Virus record (IMG/VR): IMGVR_UViG_3300028173_000003
Location: 58,709-122,708 of that record
Origin: a virus
Strand: one strand, 5' to 3'
DNA length: 64,000 nucleotides
The notes under the pieces are model-generated. The model had not been told where the DNA came from and did not search any database. It was given only the letters and a program-made list of their open reading frames with translations. Every line of letters begins with the position of its first letter. The stretch's first letter is position 1. Shown one piece after another: positions 55,913-63,040 of this stretch. A program made the translations under genes and the position numbers.

Positions 55913-56308
55913 ATGAAGCGTCAATACAAAAGATTAAGCCTTAAAGAACATTTTTGTCTTGGACACTTTTATTATGTTGAGGAACTTCTTGATGAAGGAA
56001 GCATCAAACCTTGTACTCCTATCTTTAATAAAAATGGATGGTTTTACGATAGGTTTGAAGATGTTTCTTGGATTGAATTTGATGGGAAAGCCTATGTTGA
56101 CGAAAATTCTGATCGTTTTAAAAGGAAGGTCTACTCTTTTAAACTTCTTCGCAAGTGCGAACTAGATTCGATTAAGGTCTTGGTTGATAATAAGATTCTC
56201 AAGAATGAGAATCCTTTATGGAAGTGTTATTGCGATAACCATGAGTACCTTTACCACAGAAGTCTAATGGTAGAGACGAGGATTTCTGTCAATAGGATGA
56301 GAAAGTAA
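55913..56308 (+). CDS. Hypothetical protein
   Basis: 131 aa behind GTGGAG. Aromatic and basic: H-F-C-L-G-H-F-Y-Y-V-E-E, W-I-E-F-D-G-K-A-Y and C-Y-C-D-N-H. No known family. Confidence 0.6.
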   Translation: MKRQYKRLSLKEHFCLGHFYYVEELLDEGSIKPCTPIFNKNGWFYDRFEDVSWIEFDGKAYVDENSDRFKRKVYSFKLLRKCELDSIKVLVDNKILKNENPLWKCYCDNHEYLYHRSLMVETRISVNRMRK

Positions 56309-56324
56309 ATGAAAAGGTTATGAG

Positions 56325-56462
56325 ATGAAGCGCCAAAAGAACGACAAGAGAAAGAGTAAGCGTAAAAAGAAAAAGATAGACAAAGCCTTTGAAGATTGTA
56401 GGAAAAGAGAAGAAGGGCAAGACGCTCAGTGGAGAGAATTGAGGAAGTGGGGAGAAAAATGA
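56325..56462 (+). CDS. Tiny highly basic protein
   Basis: 45 aa from ATG 56325; residues 1-18 are nearly all K and R (K-N-D-K-R-K-S-K-R-K-K-K-K), then an acidic/aromatic end W-R-E-L-R-K-W. ATGA overlap with the ligase gene, so it may bind RNA alongside it. Confidence 0.5.
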   Translation: MKRQKNDKRKSKRKKKKIDKAFEDCRKREEGQDAQWRELRKWGEK

Positions 56463-57610
56463 TTCCAACATATAATGAATGTCTCGAAATCGTGAAAGCC
56501 AACGATTCCTTCTTTATGTCGATTGTAGAAGTGCAAGGATATAAGGTTGTGATGTTCAATTATCGTATTGCATCGTACGGAGATTTCAATTGTCCGATCA
56601 AGGACAAACCAGAGATCAAGGCTTACGAGTTGAGAGGTCTTACATTCGTCCAACAGAATGATGGTAGCATGAAACGATTTATCATGCTTCACAAGTTTTT
56701 CAATATGGGCGAGACAGAAGGATATCTTCTTAAAGATGTGAAGGACAAGAAGATTGTCTCTGTTCAAAATAAGTTTGATGGCAGTCTTATTCGATTCATT
56801 CGACTTCCTAATGGAAATGTCGTTGCCAAGACAAAGATGAGTTTTGACAACGATCAGAGTCGTATGGCACAAGAGATTTACGACAATGATGAGAAACTAC
56901 AGGAATTCATTAACACATCCTTGAAACTTAATCGTTCTGCCTTGTTCGAGTTTGTTGGACCTTCTAACAGGATTGTGTTGAGATACAAAGAGCACAAACT
57001 TGTACTACTCCAAGAAAGGAGTGAGAACGGAAAGTATAGAAACATTGAATTGGTGAACAAGATTTATGGTATCAACATTGCCGAGGCAGAAGAATATCCT
57101 GATTATACTGTAGAGGATCTGAAGGAGAGGGCAAAGACAGAAGAAAATATTGAAGGATGGGTTGTTACTCTTGATGATGGACAGATCCTAAAGATCAAGA
57201 CAGCGCAGTATTTTCAACTACACCATCTTCGTACCAATTGTATGGACAAAGAGAACTACATCATTCAGGCCATTATTGACGAGAATGTAGACGACATCTT
57301 TGCCCAGCTTGATGAAAATGATGATGATGTTCGTGATAATATCCGAGACATCGAAAAGAAAATCAGTCAGTATTACAACACTACTGCATCTAAAATATAC
57401 GATACGGTATTCTACGAGTTCGATCCAAACAAGCGAAAGAAGTTTGCATTGAAATACAAGGACACTCCAGAATTCCCTATGATGATGGCCCTTGTTGCCA
57501 AAGGAGAGGTTACTGTTCAGAATGCAACAGATGTTGTAAAGGAGCACATCTTGAAAAGGACAAAGAAGCTCATTGGTGCAGTCAAGTTCCTTAATGACCT
57601 TGACAAGTAA
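56459..57610 (+). CDS. T4 Rnl1-type RNA ligase
   Basis: 383 aa (T4 RnlA is 374). L-R-G-L-T-F before the active site, motif I N-K105-F-D-G-S, motif IV E-G-W-V-V, motif V L-K-I-K-T-A-Q-Y. In T4 this enzyme reseals tRNAs cut by the host anticodon nuclease. The tRNA set and phosphoesterases here fit an RNA-repair role, though no polynucleotide kinase is in the window. Confidence 0.88.
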   Translation: MIPTYNECLEIVKANDSFFMSIVEVQGYKVVMFNYRIASYGDFNCPIKDKPEIKAYELRGLTFVQQNDGSMKRFIMLHKFFNMGETEGYLLKDVKDKKIVSVQNKFDGSLIRFIRLPNGNVVAKTKMSFDNDQSRMAQEIYDNDEKLQEFINTSLKLNRSALFEFVGPSNRIVLRYKEHKLVLLQERSENGKYRNIELVNKIYGINIAEAEEYPDYTVEDLKERAKTEENIEGWVVTLDDGQILKIKTAQYFQLHHLRTNCMDKENYIIQAIIDENVDDIFAQLDENDDDVRDNIRDIEKKISQYYNTTASKIYDTVFYEFDPNKRKKFALKYKDTPEFPMMMALVAKGEVTVQNATDVVKEHILKRTKKLIGAVKFLNDLDK

Positions 57611-57885
57611 TGGTGGCACATTTGTTAACAACATTTGATGAAATGCGAAGCAAAGTGATCGGAACAATAATTTACGACTACAAGTCAAGAGAATACGGAA
57701 CAGTTTATGGATTGAAAAAGGTAAAAGGACATTTCTTTTTCGAGATTGATTGGGTTGATTATTATTATGATGAATTTTATGCAAGCGATCTTAAGTTTGA
57801 AATGATAGATGATAGACATTGGGTTATGGTTGCATCAAGTATCAAAGAAGAAGAGTTTCTATCAATTGTAATCGACTTGCTATAA
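57610..57885 (+). CDS. VGD-family small protein
   Basis: 91 aa, sharing one base with the ligase stop. A helical start (L-L-T-T-F-D-E-M-R), then V-I-G-T-I-I-Y-D-Y, Y-G-T-V-Y-G-L, E-I-D-W-V and W-V-M-V-A. Confidence 0.68.
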   Translation: MVAHLLTTFDEMRSKVIGTIIYDYKSREYGTVYGLKKVKGHFFFEIDWVDYYYDEFYASDLKFEMIDDRHWVMVASSIKEEEFLSIVIDLL

Positions 57886-57893
57886 CTTTCTCC

Positions 57894-57922
57894 TTGACTG
57901 CCACGTCATCCTGTGGTATCAT
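57894..57922 (+). promoter_or_regulatory. Sigma70-like promoter, GCCACG spacer class
   Basis: Same 29-bp core and GTATCTAGAAACGGTCGA leader as at 55851. Drives 57958. Confidence 0.85.
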
Positions 57923-57957
57923 GTATCTAGAAACGGTCGAGAACAAGAGAGGAAAGA

Positions 57958-58290
57958 ATGAGTAATACTATCCGAAAGGTTCCTCTTTGGGTCAAAAACG
58001 CCAAACCAGAAGATTTTCTTAGCATTGAAGCGTATCGTAAGTGTAAGTGTGGAGATTATTCCCACAGTTACGTTAGTGCTGTTCACCGTAGGGATGATTG
58101 GAGGGATACTAATTCTCCCAAAGGGAAGGTTGTTGCCAAAAAGAGTGTTCGTCGTCTTGAGCGTCGGATCGATAAGGTCGTTATTGCCGAAAATGTCAAC
58201 ATCAAGGCTGATGACGATCATCTCGACTATGTAGAATTTTGTGAGATGATGGAACACATGGAGCAAGAAATGAGCGAATACGACTTCTAG
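57958..58290 (+). CDS. Hypothetical basic protein
   Basis: 110 aa behind GAGAGGAAAG. K-C-K-C-G-D-Y-S-H, then a basic helix (K-K-S-V-R-R-L-E-R-R-I-D-K-V) and an acidic end. Unrecognised. Confidence 0.6.
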   Translation: MSNTIRKVPLWVKNAKPEDFLSIEAYRKCKCGDYSHSYVSAVHRRDDWRDTNSPKGKVVAKKSVRRLERRIDKVVIAENVNIKADDDHLDYVEFCEMMEHMEQEMSEYDF

Positions 58291-58299
58291 GAGAAAGAA

Positions 58300-58383
58300 A
58301 TGAATAGAGAAAAGAACCATGCAATCTTTGGAGTCATGATGATCATTGGATCCTTTGGTTTTACTTTTTATTTGCAATTTTGA
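58300..58383 (+). CDS. 27-residue membrane peptide
   Basis: ATG 58300 with GGAGAAAG upstream. Charged start (N-R-E-K-N-H), then one hydrophobic span (I-F-G-V-M-M-I-I-G-S-F-G-F-T-F). Good ribosome site for so short a frame. Confidence 0.45.
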   Translation: MNREKNHAIFGVMMIIGSFGFTFYLQF

Positions 58384-58437
58384 CAAAACTATCTGTTGGA
58401 ACCAAAACTCACCTATCTTTCACAAGTTGTATAGAAA

Positions 58438-58641
58438 ATGCCACCAGAAGATAAATCAATTCAATATAAAATAGGAGATATCCTGTGTTTAGGAGGAGAG
58501 ATCCTTCTAGTGGTAGACATTTCAATTTCCTATTCAAGGAAAAAGGTTAAAATCAGAAATATAAAAAACAAAATGACAGATTGGTATCAAACAAGTTTTG
58601 TTCGATCTTTCCCTAGCATTGTAATTATTATATCATCATGA
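58438..58641 (+). CDS. VGD-family tiny protein
   Basis: 67 aa. Head Q-Y-K-I-G-D-I-L-C-L-G, then I-L-L-V-V-D-I, K-V-K-I-R-N, tail S-I-V-I-I-I-S-S. ATGA overlap with the phosphoesterase. No clear promoter in the 54 nt before it. Confidence 0.7.
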   Translation: MPPEDKSIQYKIGDILCLGGEILLVVDISISYSRKKVKIRNIKNKMTDWYQTSFVRSFPSIVIIISS

Positions 58642-59246
58642 CAAGTACTTGGTTTACATCGGATAATCATTTTTGCCACTATAACATTATAAAACTATGC
58701 AATCGACCTTTCTCTTCTCTAGAAGAAATGAATGAGACAATGATTGAAAGGTGGAACGAACTTGTCAAGGATGGAGATACAATCTATCATCTTGGAGATT
58801 TTGGCTGGACAAGGTATCAAGAAGAGTTATCTGATATCGTCAGAAACAGGCTAAATGGCCACATCATTTTGATTAAGGGCAACCACGACCTATCTCTGAG
58901 AAAGATGGCCAATATGGGCATTCCCGAGACATACAGATCATTCGTATTCGAGAACAGATACATGTTGAATCATTATCCTGCTCATAATCACACAATGACG
59001 GTAGATGATGTACTCAATCGTAAGGTGGGATTTCTTCTTCAAGATATCGAAGACAAAGCTTTGAGAAGAAGGATGAAAACCATGCAATTGCTAATTCAGC
59101 ATAACTGTGATCGAGTTATCCATGGTCACATTCATAACTCGAATGAGAATAACTATCCAAAGCATTTTAACGTGGGAGTTGATGTAAATGATTTCTATCC
59201 CTTCTCTTGGGAAGAAGTAAAGAAACAACTTAATCAAGAAGGATAA
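58638..59246 (+). CDS. Calcineurin-like metallophosphoesterase
   Basis: 202 aa. F-T-S-D-N-H-F, L-G-D-F, G-N-H-D and I-H-G-H-I-H are the metal-binding motifs. The N-terminal F-x-S-D-x-H-F-x-H-x-N-I-I is typical of small phage phosphoesterases. Substrate unknown; shorter and distinct from the enzyme at 49312. Confidence 0.85.
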   Translation: MTSTWFTSDNHFCHYNIIKLCNRPFSSLEEMNETMIERWNELVKDGDTIYHLGDFGWTRYQEELSDIVRNRLNGHIILIKGNHDLSLRKMANMGIPETYRSFVFENRYMLNHYPAHNHTMTVDDVLNRKVGFLLQDIEDKALRRRMKTMQLLIQHNCDRVIHGHIHNSNENNYPKHFNVGVDVNDFYPFSWEEVKKQLNQEG

Positions 59247-59277
59247 GCTTTGTAATTTTATGGTAATTTTTTCCCCC

Positions 59278-59306
59278 TTGACTTGACGGTCAAGCCGTGG
59301 TATGAT
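59278..59306 (+). promoter_or_regulatory. Sigma70-like promoter
   Basis: TTGACT, 17 nt, TATGAT; leader with GGTGAGG before ATG 59343. Confidence 0.78.
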
Positions 59307-59342
59307 GTAGCATAACCAGTTGAGAACAGGTGAGGTTATAAT

Positions 59343-59537
59343 ATGGCGTTTTATTTTATCTTTGGATGCTTTTTTGCTTTGATTGCAGGGATCATGTATC
59401 TTGTCAAGACCGACGAGGACACACCAACGAAGGCATTGACACTTTTTATTATGTTTCTGTGTTTACCATTTGCTTGGCCTATTGTTAGTTTAATCCTTAT
59501 TCTGATTAGGGTAGTAGACTACTTTAAAAATCGATAA
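59343..59537 (+). CDS. Small membrane protein, two spans
   Basis: 64 aa. Spans F-Y-F-I-F-G-C-F-F-A-L-I-A-G-I and L-F-I-M-F-L-C-L-P-F-A-W-P-I-V, joined by T-D-E-D-T-P; basic end F-K-N-R. Single-gene unit. Possibly holin-like or superinfection-related. Confidence 0.6.
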   Translation: MAFYFIFGCFFALIAGIMYLVKTDEDTPTKALTLFIMFLCLPFAWPIVSLILILIRVVDYFKNR

Positions 59538-59547
59538 TTTTTTCTCC

Positions 59548-59576
59548 TTGACTGCCACGTCATCCTGTGGTACTAT
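59548..59576 (+). promoter_or_regulatory. Sigma70-like promoter, GCCACG spacer class
   Basis: TTGACT, GCCACGTCATCCTGTGG, TACTAT, then AGGGCATGAGGTTGAGG, the second common leader. Confidence 0.85.
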
Positions 59577-59621
59577 AGGGCATGAGGTTGAGGAATTGAG
59601 TCAAGGTTTGGAGGAAAGAGA

Positions 59622-59780
59622 ATGAAGTTCAAATGTAACAAGTGTAAGAGAACCTTGACCGTGAAATCGGACAACATCTTTGAAGACGAGGAAACAGTTT
59701 TCTTTGTCGAACCTTGCGAGTGTGTTGAAGATCGAGTAGACGAAGCCTTTGAGGATGGGAATCTTTCTGCGTTTTTGTGA
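59622..59780 (+). CDS. Small zinc-ribbon protein
   Basis: 52 aa behind GGAGGAAAG. M-K-F-K-C-N-K-C-K-R, then C-E-C: a compact zinc ribbon. The C-terminus is acidic (V-D-E-A-F-E-D). Single-gene unit with its own promoter. Confidence 0.62.
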   Translation: MKFKCNKCKRTLTVKSDNIFEDEETVFFVEPCECVEDRVDEAFEDGNLSAFL

Positions 59781-59793
59781 TTAAATTTTCTCC

Positions 59794-59822
59794 TTGACTG
59801 CCACGTCATCCTGTGGTACTAT
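59794..59822 (+). promoter_or_regulatory. Sigma70-like promoter, GCCACG spacer class
   Basis: Same core as 59548, 246 bp further on, with the GGGCATGAGGTTG leader. Confidence 0.85.
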
Positions 59823-59883
59823 AGGGCATGAGGTTGGGGATGAAGGGTCATTCTTGGATAAGGTTGAGACAAAGGAGTTAATG

Positions 59884-60066
59884 ATGTTTGTACTTCAAAA
59901 TAGGCAAGATGGTCTTTACCTTGCACAGAATTATTGTGGTTGGACCGAAGACCTCAATTGTGCCAAGATTTTCGATACTGTCAAAGATGCAGGACTAAGG
60001 CGTGGAGAGGATTTTACCCTTGAGATCTTTTCTGTCAAGATCGAGAAGGTCAAGCAAGTCGGTTAA
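59884..60066 (+). CDS. Small hypothetical protein
   Basis: 60 aa from ATG 59884, 5 nt after AAAGGAG (ATG 59881 is too close). F-V-L-Q-N-R-Q-D-G-L-Y-L, W-T-E-D-L-N-C-A-K-I-F, F-T-L-E-I-F-S-V-K-I. Single-gene unit; family unknown. Confidence 0.6.
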   Translation: MFVLQNRQDGLYLAQNYCGWTEDLNCAKIFDTVKDAGLRRGEDFTLEIFSVKIEKVKQVG

Positions 60067-60075
60067 ACTTTTTCG

Positions 60076-60104
60076 TTGACAGGGCCTTCGGGCTGTGGTA
60101 CGAT
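60076..60104 (+). promoter_or_regulatory. Tandem promoter 1 before the GC-rich gene
   Basis: TTGACA, 17 nt (GGGCCTTCGGGCTGTGG), TACGAT. Confidence 0.8.
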
Positions 60105-60153
60105 GTGCTTGTCCTGGTGAGGGAAGGCCGTTGAAACGACGAAAACTTTTTCG

Positions 60154-60182
60154 TTGACAGGGCCTTCGGGCTGTGGTACGAT
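60154..60182 (+). promoter_or_regulatory. Tandem promoter 2
   Basis: Same hexamers and spacer as promoter 1, 78 bp downstream. Confidence 0.8.
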
Positions 60183-60231
60183 GTACTTGTCCTGGTGAGG
60201 GAAGGTCGTTGAAACGATGAAAACTTTCTCC

Positions 60232-60260
60232 TTGACAGGGCGGTAGGTTCGTGGTACTAT
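60232..60260 (+). promoter_or_regulatory. Tandem promoter 3
   Basis: TTGACA, 17 nt (GGGCGGTAGGTTCGTGG), TACTAT, again 78 bp after the previous one. Confidence 0.8.
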
Positions 60261-60306
60261 GTTCTTGGAAGTTAGGGGCCGTCAAAGAGGCGGTTGATTT
60301 TTCCCC

Positions 60307-60335
60307 TTGACAAGCGGCCCTGTTTGATGTAGAAT
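60307..60335 (+). promoter_or_regulatory. Tandem promoter 4
   Basis: TTGACA, 17 nt, TAGAAT, 75 bp after promoter 3. The leader to ATG 60408 is about 65 nt and carries TTGGAGG. Confidence 0.78.
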
Positions 60336-60407
60336 GGGTCATGAAGTTGGTGGAGCGGGTGCTTTGCCGACACGAAATGTTCGTTTAGGTTCTTTGGAGG
60401 TTCTGTT

Positions 60408-60893
60408 ATGACGTTTACTGGTTTTGATTCGGTCAAGGCGTTTCGTGAGGCTCACACCACTGCCGAGGGTACTTTCTTCAATAAGGAGGATTTCGCCGCT
60501 CGCAAGGTTGCGCTCGGTCGCAAGGTTTTTGCGGATCGGTTCTTCATGTCGAGCGTTCCTGTTGATGTGTCGCGAGAAGAGGCGGGTGGGAATCGTCTGT
60601 TTACCCTGCTTTTCATCGAGGATGACCTTTCGGTGACTGTCCTCGGTACGCCCGATGGCCTGGAGAGTCGCTATAAGGCGAACAAGGGCAAGGATCTGGC
60701 GATTAAGGCGTTCTCGAAGGATGGCACGCTGGATCGCTTCGTCGAGACGGATGCGGATTCCGACCTTGACGTGGAGGTCGAGCTTGAGGCGGATTCCACC
60801 GATGGCGAGCCTGTCGAGATTCTCGACGCTGACGATGCTATCTCGGAGTTCTCGGATGAGGTCGCGGAGCAGATCACCAATCTGAACGGTTAG
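60408..60893 (+). CDS. GC-rich hypothetical protein, probably very highly expressed
   Basis: 161 aa. N-terminal part F-D-S-V-K-A-F-R-E-A-H, a folded core with L-F-T-L-L-F-I-E-D-D, then an acidic C-terminal third (D-A-D-S-D-L-D-V-E-V-E-L-E). Third codon positions are mostly G or C, unlike nearly every other gene here. Four tandem promoters and a strong ribosome site precede it. It may be an abundant early protein or a DNA-mimic type inhibitor; function is not recognisable. Confidence 0.75.
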   Translation: MTFTGFDSVKAFREAHTTAEGTFFNKEDFAARKVALGRKVFADRFFMSSVPVDVSREEAGGNRLFTLLFIEDDLSVTVLGTPDGLESRYKANKGKDLAIKAFSKDGTLDRFVETDADSDLDVEVELEADSTDGEPVEILDADDAISEFSDEVAEQITNLNG

Positions 60894-60902
60894 TATCTGA
60901 CC

Positions 60903-60926
60903 TGGGCATTGTCGCTAAACTGCCCA
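60903..60926 (+). terminator. Hairpin after the GC-rich gene
   Basis: TGGGCA (60903-60908) pairs with TGCCCA (60921-60926). No T run follows, so it may be an attenuator or a 3' end stem. The same stem sequence recurs at 61318, there with a T run. Confidence 0.4.
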
Positions 60927-61560
60927 TCATCGACTGTTGACCTGCATTATTATTTAGGGGTTAGATTGTGGACAGTCTTGGTTTAGTTTAGACCTCAAAC
61001 AAGTCTCAAAACTGTTTGAAATTGTTTGTAGTATCAATTTGTGTCGTGGTTATAAAGGTTGACGAAAAATGCATTGTTCACTATGTAATAGATAGACCTA
61101 AGTAAGTCCTCTTAAACTACTTCGTCCATGTGACGTTAAATGGGTCAAGAGCCCCATTGGTTATTACGGTCAAAGATCTCCGATCAACAATCTTCACTCT
61201 ATTGACCTTTCGCGCTTTTGATAAAGGCATTAATAATTACTAGGCTTAGGTAGGATTATGGAACCATTTCGTTAGCTACTGCAAGTTTAATTTTAATTTT
61301 GAGATGCTGATTATGCCTGGGCAAGCTTTAACTGCCCATTTTTATTGCTGGTTAGGGAAATGCCACATCCCGCCTGGGGCAACATTTCAGGAGATAGCTG
61401 GTTGGATTCCAGCACCAGCAACTTCATTCATATTGGGTATTTTTTGCTTTTGGGGTTCAATTCCCCTTTGGCTCGTGGAGAGCCAGTCTGAACCTAGAAT
61501 GACAAGTGATAATATAGAGTTGGCCGCTCGAAGAACTGCATAATGTCTAGAAGCAGTTTA
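60927..61560 (+). ncRNA. Long stretch without a convincing gene; candidate structured RNA
   Basis: About 630 nt with no well-supported frame in a genome that otherwise has hardly any gaps. Local stems include GACTGT/ACAGTC (60932/60972), CAAACA/TGTTTG (60996/61013), AATGGG/CCCATT near 61140, GGTCAA/TTGACC (near 61168/61203), GCTGGT/ACCAGC near 61400, GGGG-TTCAATT-CCCC (61452-61466, T-loop-like), GGCTC/GAGCC and ACTGC/GCAGT. It lies downstream of four promoters. A decayed region is the alternative. Confidence 0.35.
61318..61343 (+). terminator. Rho-independent-type terminator
   Basis: TGGGCA, 9-nt loop, TGCCCA, then TTTTTATT. Probably the stop of the strong tandem-promoter unit. Confidence 0.6.
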
Positions 61561-61577
61561 CCGATATTTCTTTTCCC

Positions 61578-61606
61578 TTGACAGTGGGACGATCTTGTGT
61601 TACCAT
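61578..61606 (+). promoter_or_regulatory. Sigma70-like promoter
   Basis: TTGACA, 17 nt, TACCAT, with GTGCATGAGGTTGAGG leader and AAGGAGAAAGG before ATG 61645. Confidence 0.75.
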
Positions 61607-61644
61607 AGTGCATGAGGTTGAGGAAATAACGAAGGAGAAAGGAA

Positions 61645-61848
61645 ATGGAACTTAAAATAGGTTCGGTCATATGCTATAGATTTTCGGGCAGAAAATCTAC
61701 AGGTGTCATCGTCGGGAAATCTCGTAAGAAGTTCTATATTGAGTGGAAGATCTTAAATGATCAGATCGTTTTATTCCCAGATAAGCCTAAAACTTTCTCC
61801 ATTGGATTCCTGCAAAACAACGTAAATGTGACAAAACTTTTCCCTTGA
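61645..61848 (+). CDS. VGD-family tiny protein
   Basis: 67 aa. Head L-K-I-G-S-V-I-C-Y, then S-T-G-V-I-V-G-K, F-Y-I-E-W-K, tail N-V-T-K-L-F-P. It has a promoter to itself. Confidence 0.72.
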   Translation: MELKIGSVICYRFSGRKSTGVIVGKSRKKFYIEWKILNDQIVLFPDKPKTFSIGFLQNNVNVTKLFP

Positions 61849-61873
61849 CTCCCAGCCCGATTTGGGTTATGAT
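61845..61873 (+). promoter_or_regulatory. Sigma70-like promoter
   Basis: TTGACT, 17 nt, TATGAT, overlapping the previous stop; leader TTGTCCTGGTGAGGGAAG as in the tandem promoters at 60 kb. Confidence 0.78.
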
Positions 61874-61925
61874 GTACTTGTCCTGGTGAGGGAAGCAACA
61901 AAAACTGAGTGATCGAGGTAACATT

Positions 61926-62243
61926 ATGAGCGCAGACCGAATTCTCCTTGACAAGTGCCGCGATATGTTCAACGACATTCTTGAGGATCCTTTTGATACT
62001 GAAGATGGTATGCGAGACCTTCGAAACGAGATCGATCTCTATTTGGAGATGACCGCCAACGTCATTGAGCTTGGCGATACTGTCATCTTCGGGACAAAGA
62101 CGGGAGAGAAGACAAAGGGAAAGGTTGTCAAGATCAATCAGAAGACCTACAATCTGGAGCTTCTTGAGATTCGCGGCAAGAACGGTCGTTATCCGATTGG
62201 CACACCTTGGCGCGTAGCCAAGGCCATGTGCGAGAAGTGCTAG
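61926..62243 (+). CDS. Protein with helical N-terminus and VGD-like domain
   Basis: 105 aa. Residues 1-45 helical and acidic; residues 46-105 I-E-L-G-D-T-V-I-F-G, G-K-V-V-K-I-N, then R-G-K-N-G-R-Y-P-I-G-T-P-W. Paralogue of 63229. Codons are richer in G/C than most VGD genes. It shows the VGD turn built into a larger, well-conserved domain. Confidence 0.72.
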   Translation: MSADRILLDKCRDMFNDILEDPFDTEDGMRDLRNEIDLYLEMTANVIELGDTVIFGTKTGEKTKGKVVKINQKTYNLELLEIRGKNGRYPIGTPWRVAKAMCEKC

Positions 62244-62256
62244 AGAGGAAGTAAAA

Positions 62257-62660
62257 ACAATACCCTTGGTGAGATGCCCAAGTTCGTATTGTAGATAAGA
62301 TACCAACTAGAATAGATGATGATGACTTTAGTTGGAACCATTCATCACGGCTCTTATAGAAGAATAGATTAAAATCCTGTCTATCGACCATTTGGTTGAT
62401 TGTGTGATGTTGCCCCAAAGGCCAAGAGTAATCCTTGAATCACATGAAACTACACCAAATCGTCACGAGTAAAGGTTATCTTTGAATCGGGGTAAGGTTG
62501 TCAAGCGCGCTTTGTATTGTTATGAAGCAGTTTCGTAAGTGACAACCCGTTGTTAGGCGTGTTTGGGGCCATAACAGCAGAGAAGGAAAGATCATCTATT
62601 ATACTCTATAGTGGGATGATCAGTTTAAAGGCGATGTGGGGGCCATTTAAGCAAATTTGA
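62257..62660 (+). ncRNA. Gene-free structured stretch before the tRNA cluster; candidate RNA
   Basis: About 400 nt with no credible frame. Clear stems: ACAATAC/GTATTGT enclosing CTTGG/CCAAG (62257-62292), CCAACTA/TAGTTGG (62303/62329), TGTGAT/ATCACA (about 62402/62438), GGTTGTCA/TGACAACC (62496/62540) and GATCATC/GATGATC (62590/62615). GGGGCCAT occurs twice. Large phage RNAs such as GOLLD and ROOL often sit next to tRNA genes, but I cannot match a family by eye. Confidence 0.4.
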
Positions 62661-62679
62661 TACTATGTAGGGGATATAA

Positions 62680-62764
62680 GGCGCAGTGGTGGAAATGGAA
62701 ATACACGAGAGACTCAAAATCTCTTGCCTTTAGCGGATTGAGAGTTCAAGTCTCTCCTGCGTCA
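62680..62764 (+). tRNA. tRNA-Leu (CAA)
   Basis: Acceptor GGCGCAG/CTGCGTC (one G-U), anticodon stem AGAGA/TCTCT with loop CTCAAAA (CAA), a long variable arm typical of Leu, and T arm GAGAG-TTCAAGT-CTCTC. 85 nt. Confidence 0.9.
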
Positions 62765-62778
62765 CTATTGACAATTAT

Positions 62779-62862
62779 GGCCCGTTGGTGGAATTTTGGT
62801 ATACGCAGTGGTCTTAGAAACCACCGGAGAAATCCATGAAGGTTCGATCCCTTCACGGGCCA
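62779..62862 (+). tRNA. tRNA-Leu (TAG)
   Basis: Acceptor GGCCCGT/ACGGGCC, anticodon stem GTGGT/ACCAC with loop CTTAGAA (TAG), long variable arm, T arm GAAGG-TTCGATC-CCTTC. CCA follows directly (62863-62865), so the end is encoded here. Confidence 0.92.
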
Positions 62863-62872
62863 CCATTTTTGT

Positions 62873-62945
62873 TCTTCCTTAGCTCAGTTGGCTAGAGCGC
62901 AGGACTCTGAATCCTGATAGGTTGATTCAAATTCAACAGGAAGAT
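62873..62945 (+). tRNA. tRNA-Gln (CTG)
   Basis: Acceptor TCTTCCT/AGGAAGA, D stem GCTC/GAGC, anticodon stem CAGGA/TCCTG with loop CTCTGAA (CTG), T arm GTTGA-TTCAAAT-TCAAC. No encoded CCA. Confidence 0.9.
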
Positions 62946-62955
62946 CTATTTTTAT

Positions 62956-63029
62956 GCCTGTTCAAGTTCATTAGGCTGAACGCTAGACTGTGAATCTAGA
63001 GGTAGTTGATTCGATTTCAACGGCAGGTA
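62956..63029 (+). tRNA. tRNA-His (GTG)
   Basis: Anticodon stem CTAGA/TCTAG with loop CTGTGAA (GTG), T arm GTTGA-TTCGATT-TCAAC, D stem GTTC/GAAC. The acceptor GCCTGTT/GGCAGGT has three G-U pairs and there is one extra base before the D stem. The base before position 1 (T) can pair with the discriminator A. Confidence 0.75.
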
Positions 63030-63040
63030 CTTTAATTTAT

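Larger units (their letters stand above)
60065..60220 (+). repeat. Two 78-bp tandem promoter repeats
   Basis: Units 60065-60142 and 60143-60220 differ at only a few bases, each holding a complete promoter, a leader (TTGTCCTGGTGAGGGAAGG) and an ACGAAAA/TTTTCGT stem at the junction. A third, partly similar unit follows. Confidence 0.85.

Noticed and set aside
59995-60342. 115-residue reverse-strand frame
   Set aside because: It covers the tandem promoters and owes its repeats to them.
60655-60885. Arg/Ser-rich forward frame inside the GC-rich gene
   Set aside because: Out-of-frame shadow caused by GC-rich codons; no ribosome site.
61304-61543. 79-residue forward frame in the gene-free stretch
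   Set aside because: No ribosome site, unusual Pro/Trp composition, and a terminator hairpin lies within its first codons.
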